Of a DNA stretch of 64,000 bases, positions 40,235 to 52,017 are shown in pieces (the stretch's first letter is position 1; every line of letters starts with the position of its first letter). The stretch spans positions 293,987,782-294,051,781 of the forward strand of contig OX465600.1 in the NCBI GenBank assembly GCA_950022295.1, in the 5' to 3' direction. Position numbers and translations under genes: made by a program. The notes under the pieces are model-generated. The model made no database searches. It was given only the letters and a program-made list of their open reading frames with translations, and was not told the DNA's origin. The stretch comes from Bromus sterilis. Lineage: Eukaryota; Streptophyta; Magnoliopsida; Poales; Poaceae.

Positions 40235-43100
40235 ACATCCCCAAGCTTAATTCCTGCTCGTCCTCGAGTAGGTAAATGATAACAAGCATAATTTCTGTGG
40301 TGACATGCTAACAACCATATTAGAACTTTGAAAGTAAATCAATCAAGTTATGTAATTCAATTCAAGTCATAACAAGTAAGAGTCTATATTAGCATTGAAA
40401 CAAGCAACATAAGAAGGTAAAGTTGCAAGAGCTCTCGTTGTCCGTGACTCGAATGTCGCCAGATGGTGTTTGCGTGCAAGAAGTGGGAGCTGGGAATACA
40501 AGAAAAAATATGTATTTGTTGAGAACTCAATCTACTAAAGTTTAACACTTAGTCTTCTTTGGAATCTTATCTTGACTCGTCCCTAGACCACTAACCAGGT
40601 ACAAGTAAATTTGATCCACTCCTTTTCTATTTTGAGCACTCATGCAATGGATGAGCGTAAGCACAAGAGTTGACACTTAGGTTGGCAAAGAGAGTGATAT
40701 GGTGGAGGAGGAAGACAAAAAGGGTGAGAAAGGCTCACATCAATGAGGACAACCATATGCGAGAGAAGAACAAATGATAGATATTGTGTTTGGAGTAGGT
40801 ATTGCCATGCAACAAATGCACATATGAGATAAGAAAATCTCTCCAATGGAACTAGTGGGGGTGCATCCAACTTGTCCGCTCAAGAAGACCTAGAGCTCGT
40901 TTGAGGATGCTCATCCTTGGAATATGCAAGCCAAGTTCTATAGTGTGAAGGTCCCCACATAGCTATATGCATATATGATCATTGCTATGGAGTACAAGAT
41001 ATAGAGGGAGTACGAGTGTGGATCTTTCAAAAGGGATAGTAGTGTTGCCCCCTTCTCTCTTTTTATTTTCTTTTTCTCTTTTTTCTATTTTTTCTATTTT
41101 TTTGGTGGTCTCAATGCCTCTTTCTATTTAACTCTCATTTGTTCTCTTTGGGATCTTCTAAATGTGTCCTCTTTGGGATCTTTTCCTCACTTAAGAGCAA
41201 TACTCTATTTTACAAGAAGTGTAGAAGATCATCACACTTTACAAAGTACTCAACACAAAGAAGATGTAGCTATCATGATGTATGCAAATGTATGCCTCCG
41301 CCAGTGTAGCAGGAACAAGTATGACATGAATATCAAGTCATGAGAAGGTGGATGTTGCATGGCAATGTATCTCGGAAAGGCTATGGAAATACCTTGATAG
41401 GTAGGTATGGTGGCTGTTTTGAGGAAAGATATAAGGATGTTAATGATGACAGAGCGTATCATGCCAAGGGTTTGGATGCAACAGCGAGGTGGACGCCAAC
41501 TCTCGGAGTGAGAAGAGGGCAATGCACGATATCGAAGAGGCTAGCAAATATGAGGAGGTGGAAATGTGAACTTTCAATACTTACATTAGTCCGAAGAACT
41601 CATGCACTTATTATCGGTAACTCTCAATCTAATAAGGAGGTGCACAAAGAGACAAGTACCCCGAGGAGGAGTGTATGGGGGTTTGGTTATCCTTGCGCAT
41701 CCTCGACTCATGGTACGTGAGTGTACTCTAATATCCGATCCCTCCAAAGATTAGTGATCCATCTAGTAGCTAGAGTTCTCAACTAGTTTTGGTAGTTTTT
41801 GAAAATAAACACGGATTGACCAAAATACGACACCTATCACTAATAGGCTAGAGCTCTTGACACCAAAAGTTCAAACATTACTCACAAAAATACCTCAAAA
41901 CTATTGCAAGTTACTACTAAAATTGAATAGCAACCTCAATTACCTACTTCAAGACAAGACACAACTCAGTACAAAAACCAACTCTCATAACAATATAATC
42001 ATGAAAACTAAAGAGAGTTACAACAACAAACTAAACTAAAACTAAAGCTCTTGAAATATATAAACATGAAAACTAAGAGCTAAACATGGCAGCAGCTACG
42101 AAAAGATAAAGAACACACAACAGAAGAACGATAAGCATGAAAATCCTATGATGTTTTAGTTTAAACTGGAGCGTGTTTTTCTCCCACACAAAGTAAGATG
42201 GGTTCTAACTTGTTATGAACAGCAAAAAAAACTAAAAAGGAAACCTAAGAGCGAGACACTCCAAGCATAGCATATAACGCATGAAGTGATAAAAATATAG
42301 TGAGACGGAGGACGAACTGATGATTGTTGATGGAGAAGGGGATGCACGGGGGCATCCCAAGCTTAGACGCTTGAGTCTCCTTGAATATTTATTGGGGATG
42401 CATGGGGGCATCCCCAAGCTTGAGCGTTTGACACTCCCGGATCTTCTTTCATCATCTTCCCTCGCACATTTGAAAACTCCCTTCATACATAACTCCTCAT
42501 AAGCTGATTAGAGAAGTTAGTACCCTTAATAAAATAATTTTCCTCTACTGGAAATAAAGATATTCTTGAAGATCTACTATTTCTCAAGATTTCCATAAAG
42601 TTTTTGCAAAGAAAAAGCAAGCTTAAGGTTTGCAAAAGTAAGGAAAGGCAAAACATGGCAGATCTGTGAAAGAAAGAACATCAGGTAGTAATTAAATTTT
42701 TGGGGTACTTCTGCAACTCAAATCAAAAAAACTCAAAACATACGAAAGTTTCAAAATTGTATAGAGCATGCTATGTAAATAATTCAGCTCAAAAAGATGA
42801 ACTGGTGATTTTTTCCGATTTTTTCTGTCAAGTAGTCAGAATCTGTTTTCTGGACAGCATGTCACAACTTTTGCTTCCCTTATCATAAGAGGCTAAACTT
42901 GGAAGAAAGCTCGAAAATAAAGATACAATGATGTTGCTTACAGTAGTAACAATCATCAAGACCACTAAAAACATAATTAAAAACATCTTGGGTTGCCTCC
43001 CAACAAGCGCTTTCTTTTACGCCTTTAAGCTAGGCATAAAACAAAAGATCAAGTTGTATCAATCGAATCATCATCAAGATAATAAAAAATCTCTTCAATT
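40235..43100 (-). other. Non-coding 3' interior of element N
   Basis: A 2.9-kb AT-rich region without a recognisable protein. It has the polypurine tract next to the LTR, a long T/C-rich low-complexity tract (41040-41105), a short duplicated stretch near 42340-42420 (GGATGCA(C/T)GGGGGCATCCC) and the GGTTGCCTCCCAACAAGCGC stretch near 42990 typical of the region after Athila pol. Gag and pol are absent. Confidence 0.55.
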
Positions 43101-43988
43101 GTACACAGACACTAATAACTTTGCTCCCAACGAAGTTCAGAGAGGTTGTCAATCTCTCTGGTCTTGTTGTTTACAAAGGATCAAACACAAGGGATAATGA
43201 TAATGATAGCAACTAAAAGTAAAAGCTAGAATGATAAATGAGCGTGTAAACAGTAATGAGAATATGGACCGGGGTCCCGTGATGTTCACTAGTGATGTCT
43301 CTCTCCCAAAAGACAATAAAACTGCTATGCGAGGTAAAAAATATAAGATGGGCAATTGACATGATTATAAACGCACCACAATGCTAACTATGCTACAAAG
43401 AAAGGAAGAGGCTCATAAACATGGGCACTACGCCAAAATAAGTAGACTGAAATCCAACTGTATCTACTACTAATCATCCACCTTGAGATATATATATCCA
43501 GAACATCTCGCTGGTATTAAGTTGCGAGCCCCACCCAAAGTGTAAACCCAAAGCAACAAACAACTGCATTAAAAAGAACTTTGCGTAAAGTAAACAATCC
43601 TTGCAACCGCGGTTACAAGCACCATTGTTTTCACCCTTGTGGCCACAACACATCCCCTAGACTCAAGTTTCTGTCACTCAAGCGTGTCATCAGGGGGCAT
43701 GTACCCACAATCGAGGATAACGTTCCCTCTTGGAGTCACTACCTACTACTTGGCCAAATAAATAAACAACAACAGAGAACATGCAAGAATTACTTAGGAA
43801 CAAAAATACAAAAGATAAGAACCAATTATATAACTCTATCACAATCTGAACATAATCTCATAATCCGTCAGATCCCATCAAACTCAGCATAGCAACAGTA
43901 GAAAGATTACATATGTGCCTCGATCATGTAGTGCAGCTCACGAGGTCTAAACCATGAAGAACAGAGAGGGCACGAGAACATCACATAG
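43101..43988 (-). repeat. Athila-type LTR (element N, 5' LTR), partial
   Basis: Homologous to N and T LTRs from the CACAAATAACTTTGCTCCC stretch to GAACATCACATAG. Its inner end and the primer site are missing, consistent with a deletion that also removed gag-pol. Its outer part is cut at 43988 by the plus-strand LTR Q. Confidence 0.75.
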
Positions 43989-45445
43989 TGATACGTCCCA
44001 AACGTATCTATAATGTCTGTTTGCTTCATGCATGTTTTTTGTGACTTTGCCATATTTTGCTTGAACTTTCATACACTTTTGAGCATATTTGGACTAATCT
44101 ATTTACCCAGTGCACCCAGGTGCCAGTTGTTGTTTTCTGCTGTTTTTGTATTTCAGGTTTTCCGGCCATTAAAAGTGCTCCAAAAAATCAGGAAAAATCA
44201 GATAAAAAATCAGCGACCCAGAAGCTTCCGGAATCACCAAGGTAGCGAAGGGGGGCCACCACCAGGAGACCCGGAGGGTCCCTGGCGCGGACCCACCCTA
44301 GGTCGCGCCAGGAGGCCTCCTGGCTGCCTGGTGGGTCCCCTCGACACCCCCTTCGCCTATATTTAGCCCTCGGGGTGGAAACCCCTAATATCAATCTCTT
44401 TTCCGCGAACTCGCCTCTGTACCGCCGCCGCCACCGTTTCAAGATCGGGGCTGCCTGGAGAAGCTGCCCCGGCACCCTGCTGGGAGGAGGAACCCCCTCC
44501 GGGAGACCATCCATAGCCATGGACGCCTCCCGGATGTGCCGTGAGTAGTCCCCCTTCGACCATGGGTCCGTGACCAGTAGCTATGTGATGTACCTCTCCC
44601 CCCTTTGTGCTTCCACTTTCGAGACCTCGTGAGCTGCCTCACATGATCGAGGCACTTTTGTAATTTCTGCTGTTGCTATGCCGAGTTTGTTGGGATCTGA
44701 TGGATTATGAGACTATGTTCAGATTGTGATGAGTAATATATTTGGTTCTTGAGTAAATTCTTGCATGTTCTCTGTTGCAGTATTTTGTTTTGGCCAAGTA
44801 GTTTGCTTGCAACTCCAAGAGGGAGCGTTATGCTTGATTGTGGGTTCAGCCCACTGATGTCTAGCTTGAGTGACAGAAACATGAGACTAGGGGATGTGAT
44901 GTTGCCACTAGGGATAAAACAACGGTGCTTGTACCCGCGGGTGCAAGGATTGTTTACTTTACGCAAAGTTCTTTTAATGCAGTTGTCTGTTGCTTTGAGT
45001 TTACACTTTGGGTGGGATTCGCAACTTAATACCAGCGAGATGTTCTGGATAGATATCTCAAGGTGGATGATTCGTAGTAGATGCAGTTGGATTTCGGTCT
45101 ACTTACCTTGGCGTACTGCCCATTGCTTTTGAGCCCTTCCTTTCTTTGCAGCATAGTTAGCATTGCGGTGCCTTCATAATTTTGTCAATTTCCCAACTGT
45201 GATTTGTTTACCTCGCTAGCACTTTTATCGTCTTTTGGGAGAAAGACATATCACTAGTGAAAATCACGGGACCCCGGTCCATCTTCACGTTATTGTTTAC
45301 ACCCTTAATTTACTTTCAGTCTTTACTTTCAGTTGCCACTATTATTATCTCTTGCGTTGATCTTTTGTAAACAACAAGGCCGGAGGAATTGACAACTCCT
45401 CTGTACTCGTTGGGAGAAAAGTTATTTGTTTCTGTGTGTAGGTCC
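43989..45445 (+). repeat. Athila-type LTR Q (5' part, plus strand)
   Basis: It starts exactly at the LTR terminus TGATACGTCCCAAACG and runs to GTGTGTAGGTCC, after which the sequence changes to a different gypsy element. It is head-to-head with the partial minus-strand LTR at 43101-43988. Confidence 0.8.
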
Positions 45446-46616
45446 TGTCAACCCCCTAGCCAGAAGCTAACTACGACAAACTTGTCCAAATACTCCATGC
45501 AGATCCAAGCGCGAATAAGTGGCTGGGGAATTGGTTAAACCGAAGGACATAACAGTGTACTCATAAAGACCATAACGAGTAGTGAAAGCCATTTTGGGAA
45601 TGTCTTAGTTTCTGATTTTGATTTGATGATAGCCTAATCTCAAATCCATCTTAGAGAAGACAGAGGATCCAGCAAGTTGATCATAAAGAACATTGATCCT
45701 AGGCAGTGGATACTTGTTTTTTATCGTCGCTAGATTAAGCGGGCGATAATCTACGCACATCCTTTATGTTCCATCTTTCTTCGTTACGAACAGAACGGGG
45801 CAACCCCATAGTGATGAGCTAGGGCGGATGAAGCCTTTTGCCAACGAAGCTTCAAGTTGGATTTTGAGCTCAGCTAACTCACGTGGGGCAATTCTATATG
45901 GGTGTCTGGATATTGGGGAGGTTCCTGGGATACGATCTACCACAAACTCTACAGATCTGTCAGGTGGTATGATTTAAGGGTTTGGGTTACTAGATGGTTT
46001 TCCTAGAGGACGACCATGGCTTACTAGGGCTACAACAGATATGTCAGAGTAGCAAAGTACCCCAACACGATGGTCAGTGTGGTTATTCTAGCTAAAAGAC
46101 ATCTAAGGTGGGAGGAAGAACCGCAAATGCATTAATATAGGTTTCTAGAAGAAAACCTACAACAAACTCTATGGAACTGTCAGGCATACCACCTAGAAGT
46201 TCTTCTAAAAGGACAACCAAAACAGAGAGAAGGATTTTGCAATTGCATCAGATTATGAAGAAACCTGGAATGACTCGGACAGCATAACGGCTATAATTGC
46301 AAGATAAATGGAAATCCTCACAACATTTCAATAGCACTTACATAAGAAGTCCCAAAACAGGAAGCACAATAACTCTAGACAAACGAACACAATTTTCATA
46401 TGGCTACAAGGAAGCAAACACCGAGATGTTCTAATAAGACATAGATGAGCCTAGTCCTATCTTCCCGTAGAATAAGATGAGGGTGACTCAGAAATCAGAT
46501 CGATGAGGGTAAGGAGAAAAAGGAAGTCTTACCTTGTTCCCTTATACCCAAAGTAACTATATAACTATAGAATGCTAGACTCGACATCGGCCAAGGTTTG
46601 ATAATCCTACAGACAG
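45446..46616 (-). pseudogene. Tekay/Del chromovirus reverse transcriptase fragment (element R)
   Basis: On the minus strand: HPYRIAPRELAELKIQLEA, KGFIRPSSSLWGCPVLF, MCVDYRPLNLATIKNKYPLP, VFSKMDLRLGYHQIKI and AFTTRYGLYEYTVMS. These are chromovirus motifs. In-frame stops follow VTKKDGT and KIRN. Gag and protease are missing, since only about 620 bases separate the primer site from the start of the reverse transcriptase. The EFVV-type segment just before the polymerase appears twice (about 46170 and 45945), hinting at a local duplication. Confidence 0.8.
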
Positions 46617-46620
46617 TCCT

Positions 46621-46632
46621 GCTCTGATACCA
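46621..46632 (-). other. Primer binding site of element R (initiator tRNA-Met type)
   Basis: The minus strand reads TGGTATCAGAGC, four bases inside the LTR end CCCGACA. This is the initiator tRNA-Met complementary site used by many chromoviruses. Confidence 0.85.
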
Positions 46633-46636
46633 AGTC

Positions 46637-48205
46637 TGTCGGGACCCGGGGTTTGCGTATGTAATTCCTGTTACAACACAATCATATGGAGAGCCGAGAG
46701 CCGTACCCACTTGTCTAAGCAGACAAGGCCAAGAACAGAACACTCTCGGAAAGCATCGAACGTGAGGGGCATCCCATCCAGGCCAGATGATCAACTAAGA
46801 TGGGTCCTCGTCATCCGCTCACAAGTCTAAATGATTATGGGTGGTGAAATCCCATACTCATAGACAAGTCGCCTCAACCATATTCTCGATTGAATTATAA
46901 CACTTACATAAACAGACTCCAGCCCGATCACTTAGTCGGGTTCTTGGGAGGGCTCAATCATACAACAAAGTGTGCCACGTGACAGAGTCACGAGAAATCG
47001 CATCGCGATGCCCCAAGCTACGCACATCTAAGGGCCACTTGGTGTATAAAAGGCCGCCGGCAAGAACTCAACTAAGCTATGGAACCCCACACTAAGACAT
47101 GCACGTTATAATCATACACGCAACATACATGTCCAGTGTAAACAGCAGGTAATCACAACATGAACTCTACAAACTCATAGTCTTTATAACTTCTGCTAAA
47201 CAGAGCAGACATAGTAGTTGTATTACAAGCAGAGATCACATGACTGTGATCCAACATTACATCAAACATCAACGGAAGCAAATTATGTCTTAGTAAAGAC
47301 AAGTTTCACAAGTGGCTTAAGAAGCCTGAAAGAAAATACAACGACCCTCCAGAGGGCACAGGATGCTGTCTGGAACTATACGACTTGGTCCACGTCGAGC
47401 TCGAGGTAGAGGCCACCATCAGGGTCAGTGGTCCCGTCTCTAAAACATAGAATAAGCAAACGTGAGTACAAAGTCGTACTCAGCAAGACTTACATAGGAA
47501 CTATACTACTCATGCTCAAGTATCAAGGCAAAGGGAGGTGGGGTTTCAATGCAGAAGTGCCAGCTTTGACTTGGCTAGTCCTATACTACGAATACCAAAA
47601 AGAGGTAAGGAGCGTACACGAGTCCAAGTATCCAAGTCTCCAACAAATACACCACTATGGATACTTCCTCGACTTACCCACGAGGAAGCGAACCATAGCA
47701 CTCACACTTATCTTGGAAATTTTAGAGTAACCATTGAAGTTGTCTATGATCAAACAAAGGTCTCCAAGTAGTCCATAACCGCGGACATGGCTATTCGAAT
47801 AGTTCATTAACCCTGCAGGGGTGTACTGCTACACACACGCACGCATCAGTTACCGCCTGGGAGTGGACCCTTCAAGCGAGTACCGACGAGGATGTTGCCA
47901 TGACACTTCACTCACAGCACAATCTCTAGTCCTAGGGAATCGCCTATTTGAGTTGGGACCACAATCGGAATCCGGCCGATTTTTCCGATGCGGACTCAAA
48001 CATTGTGTGACTACCATCAAGCTCAACTCGATCATGATCACTTGATTCAACGTGCCCACAACCTACGTCCACCACTTACCTTGATGTACTTGCTTGAGAT
48101 CGTTTAAAGCTCGAACTACTTGCAACTCCTGGACTTGGTCCGGGGTGAGGTACTAGGCCGAGAGGGGTCAGTGAGCCCAATGTGTGGTCGTACTCTTAGT
48201 CTTGG
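46637..48205 (-). repeat. Element R LTR end, inverted arm
   Basis: On the minus strand it matches the last 1.5 kb of the solo LTR at 2953-7008, ending GGGTCCCGACA at 46637. It includes the short exon-like segment near 47439-47379 (TDPDGGLYLELDVDQVV, stop). It meets the forward arm at about 48205 within LTR sequence. Confidence 0.85.
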
Positions 48206-49848
48206 ATAATAAGGTGAACGATGAGAGGCTTTGTAGGAGTACGCAATGGGTTGTCTCGTTGAACACCGCCTTAAGCCTGAGTTCTTGTATGGTAATCCAA
48301 GACAAAGAGTACAACCACACATTGGGCTCACTGACCCCTCTCGGCCTAGTACCTCAATCCGTGTTGACGCCTAGGAGTCACAATAGATTCGGGCTTTCCA
48401 TTTGGCATGTGCATAGAAAAGGTATGAATGAAGGTTGCATCATATAGATATGTGGGTAGACTTGTGAGGCAGTAAAACCATCTATCAGAGGTGGCGTCTC
48501 GGTTGCCTGCATTTTCTGAGTCCATTTCGTTGAACCGGCCGGACTCTCGAGCGGTGACAAACTCAGATAGTCGACTCCTGGAATAGACCGTTTGTGAGCG
48601 AAGTGTCGTGGTGAACATCCTCGCTGTCACCCCTTGAATGGTGGCGAGCAAAAGGCGGTAACTGATGGTCATGTGTGTGTAGCTTATACCCTTGCAAGGT
48701 TAACAAAACTATTTGACTAGCCGCGTCCGCGGTTATGGACTACTTGGAACCTATACCTGATTATTAGACAGCTTGAATGGATTCTCTAAAACTCGCAAGA
48801 TAAGTGTGAGTGGTGTGGCGTGCTTCCTCGTGGGGAATTCGAGGAAGTATCCATAGTGGTGTATTGGTTGGAGACTTGGTAGTGGACTCGTGTACGCTTC
48901 TTACCTCAAGTCTGGTACTCACAGTACAGGACTAGCCAAGTCAAAGCTGACACTTCTGCATGTTGAAACCCCACCTCCCTTTACCTTGAAACTTGAGCAT
49001 GAGTAGTATAGTTCTGATGTAAGTCTTGCTGAGTACGACATTGTACTCACGTTTGCTTATTCTATGTTTTAGATGAGAACCCAGACCCCGGTGGAGACAC
49101 CTTCCTGAAGCTCGACGTTGACTAAGATAGTATAGTTCCAGACAACAGTCTGGTCCCTCGTGGAAGGGCATGTATGTTGAACAAGGCTTCTCTAAGCCAT
49201 TTGTTAATCTTGTCTGTACTCAGACCTAATTTTCTTCCGTTGTTTGATGTAATGATGTATCATAGTCATATGATCTTTGTGTACTCTATGTGTAAGTCAA
49301 TAAATATATACTTTGTAGAGTTCATGTGAGGAGTACCTGCTGTTTACACTAGACATGTATGCTGTGTGTATGTTTATAACGTGCATGTCTTAGTGTGGGG
49401 ATCGATAGATTATTTGTGTTCTTGTCGGCGGTCTTTCATACACCAAATGGCCCTTAGATGTGCGCAGCTTGGGGCATCGTGATGCGATTTCTCGTGACTC
49501 TGTCACGTGGCACACTTCCTTGTATGATTGAGCCCGCCGGAGACCCCAACTAAGTGATCGGGCTAGAGTCTGTTTATGTAAGTGTTATATTTCAATCGAT
49601 GATATGGTTGAGGCGACTTGTCTATGAGTATGGGATTTCACCACCCATAATCATTTAGACTTGTGAGCGGGTGATGATGACCCATCTCAGTTGATCATAC
49701 GGCCTGGATGGGATGCCCCTCACGTTCGATGTTTTCCGAGAGTGTTCTGTGCTTGGCCTTGTCTGCTTAGACAAGTGGGTACGACTCTCGGCTCTCCATA
49801 TGATTGAGTTGTGACTGGAATTACATAAGCATATTCCGGGTCCCGACA
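48206..49848 (+). repeat. Element R LTR end, forward arm
   Basis: It begins AAGGTGAACGATGAGAGGC, matching 5408 in the solo LTR, and ends GGGTCCCGACA at 49848. The exon-like segment at 49073-49125 follows CTATGTTTTAG. With the inverted arm it forms a 3.2-kb imperfect palindrome whose unpaired centre is under 100 bases. Confidence 0.85.
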
Positions 49849-50328
49849 AGAAATCATGGATCCAATATCAAAAAAAGCAAGGAACTCTTGGTTAGAGATG
49901 CTAATCCTAACAAAAGGCTCCCAATCGTCATCTATCTCCAACATTCCTTTCTTTTTGGACTTAAGTCCATCTACCTTTCTCAAGTCTAGAGCATCCATCC
50001 TCTTTTTAATGGTGGCAAGTCTATCTATAACAGTATGAATACTACGATCATAAACAAAATAACTAGATAGACCATGCAAAATATCAAGAGCTCTAGCTTC
50101 ATCACACTCTAAAAAGTCTCCTTCAGCTATAATATCAAGAGAGTGTTTACACCACTTAAAAAGACCATGGTAAAAATTTCTAAGAACAATTTTTATAGGT
50201 ATCCAAGGCATAATTCTTTTATGTAATTCAGAAATTCTGTCCCATGCCTTCTTCGTATTATCTCCATCCCTTTGACGGAAATTTTGAACTTCCGATTCCC
50301 TCAAAGCACCAAGTCCTAACATGTTCAT
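49849..50328 (-). pseudogene. Athila gag-protease fragment (element S), truncated
   Basis: The frame opens at 50328 (MNMLGLGALRESEVQNF). Gag motifs are KKAWDRISELHKR, NFYHGLFKWCKHSLD and DEARALDILHGLS, typical of Athila gag. It ends in NQEFLAFFDIGSMIS, the start of the protease active site (relatives: D-I-G-A-S), exactly where the LTR of element R begins. Gag is much shorter than usual, so an internal deletion is likely. The primer site and LTR T lie upstream on the same strand. Confidence 0.75.
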
Positions 50329-50473
50329 CTAAACAAGGAGGACTACTAAAAGGAAGATTTTTTTTGTGATTTTTGATATAGGACACAAAGATAAAAACTG
50401 AAAGGTAAACCAACAAGACTAAAAAAACAAAGGTAAAAGATAGTGTGCAACTCCCCTATCTTAGCACTCGGAG

Positions 50474-50491
50474 TCCCTGGCAACGGCGCCA
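50474..50491 (-). other. Primer binding site of element S/T
   Basis: The minus strand reads TGGCGCCGTTGCCAGGGA, ten bases inside the LTR end at 50502. Confidence 0.85.
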
Positions 50492-50501
50492 GAAATTTGC
50501 T

Positions 50502-51569
50502 TGATGTGCGAGATGATGATAATGGTTTCTCTCCCTTTGTTGGTTTCCCTAAGTGGAAGGTGAGATGTAGGATAGCAACAAATTTCCCCTATGTAGAGGA
50601 TAGGGTTTGTCTCCCGTAGGATTCCGATAGTGATAAGTAGGTGGCAAAGTGAACAATGGCACCGTGGTTGATTACTTCACCTGGACCTGCACACAATACA
50701 AATAACTTTGTTCCCAACGAAGTTCAGAGAGGTTGTCAATCTCTCCGGCCTTGTTGTTTACAAAGGATCAAAACGCAAGGGATAATGATAATGGTGATAG
50801 CAACTAGAAAGTAAAAACAGAAAATAAATTGACCGTGTAAACAGTGGTGAGAATATGGACCAGGGTCTCGTGATGTCTCTCTCCCAAAAGACGATAAAAC
50901 TGCTATGTGAGGTAAACAAATCATAGTTGGGCAATTGACAAGATTAAAAACGCACCGCAATGCTAACTATGCTACAATGAAAGGACGAGGCTCAAAAGCA
51001 TGGGTGTTACGCCAAAATAAGTAGACCGAAATCCAACAACATCTACTACTAATCATCCACCTTGAGAAATCTATCCAGAACATCTCACTGGTATTAAGTT
51101 GCGAGCCCCACCCAAAGTGTAAACCCAAAGCAACAGACAACTGCATTAAAAAGCACTTTGCGTAAAGTAAACAATCCTTGCAATCACGGTTACAAGCATC
51201 GTTGTTTTCCCCTTGTGGCAACATCACATCCCATAGACTCATGTTTCTGTCACTCAAGCGTGTCATCAGGGGGCATGAACCCACAATCGAGCATAACGTT
51301 CCCTCTTGGAGTCACTACCTACTACTTGGCCAAAGCAATAAACAACAACGGAGAACATGCAAGAATTACTCAAGAACATAAATATAAAAGATAAGAACGA
51401 AATATATTACTCAATCACAAACTGAACATAGTCTCATAATACATCAGATCCCAACAAACTCAGCATAGCAACAGAAGAAAATTACATATGTGCCTCGATC
51501 ATGTAGGGCAGCTCACGAGGTCCATGAAGAACAAAGAGGGGAGGGGAACATCACATAGCTACTGATCAC
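50502..51569 (-). repeat. Athila-type LTR T, inner part
   Basis: 5' LTR of the minus-strand element whose gag lies at 49849-50328. It ends CGCACATCA at 50502. It is interrupted by element J after ATCAC (51565-51569). Confidence 0.85.
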
Positions 51570-51998
51570 TGACGAGGGGGTGACCCCACGACTCCTAGTA
51601 ATGGGTCTACCCGGTATCATTGAAGGCCCACGGAGCTATCGCCGGATTTACCTTGGCCCGCTAGATGGCACCGACATTGGGAGTCCTTGATTGACAAGGA
51701 AGGTGCAGGGACTTGCCGTACAAGCTAGGGTTATCTTTCCCGTAATTGTAGATTGATTCCCCGAGACCTGGTCTACTATATAAAGGCCATGAGGGGCAAC
51801 GCATAAAGAGAGAGACATCGCCTGTAACCCTAGCCTAGAGCGCATCTGCTTTGGCATCCCCTGTAACTTCCCCACAATCAATATATCGAGCAGGAAGTGT
51901 ATCCTCCTGTTTGCCGACGAGCTTATCGTCCAACCTGTGTCTTCTCCAACTAGCCAAGGTTCCCTCACCATGGGACTTGCCGGGGCCTATCCTCGACA
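51570..51998 (+). repeat. Element J 5' LTR (429 bp)
   Basis: TATA box CTATATAAA at about 51776-51784, followed by a transcribed region with the CCCTAGCCTAGAGCG stretch. It ends CCTCGACA. Confidence 0.9.
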
Positions 51999-51999
51999 A

Positions 52000-52017
52000 T
52001 TGGCGCCGACCGTGGGG
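52000..52017 (+). other. Primer binding site of element J
   Basis: TGGCGCCGACCGTGGGGA, one base after the 5' LTR. Confidence 0.85.

Noticed and set aside
46621..46632. A tRNA gene
   Set aside because: Only the 12-base complement of a tRNA 3' end is present, as expected for a primer binding site; no cloverleaf surrounds it.
46637..49848. A foldback DNA transposon with long terminal inverted repeats
   Set aside because: The arms are LTR ends of a known-type gypsy element with primer site and polymerase beside one arm; an inverted LTR junction explains it better.
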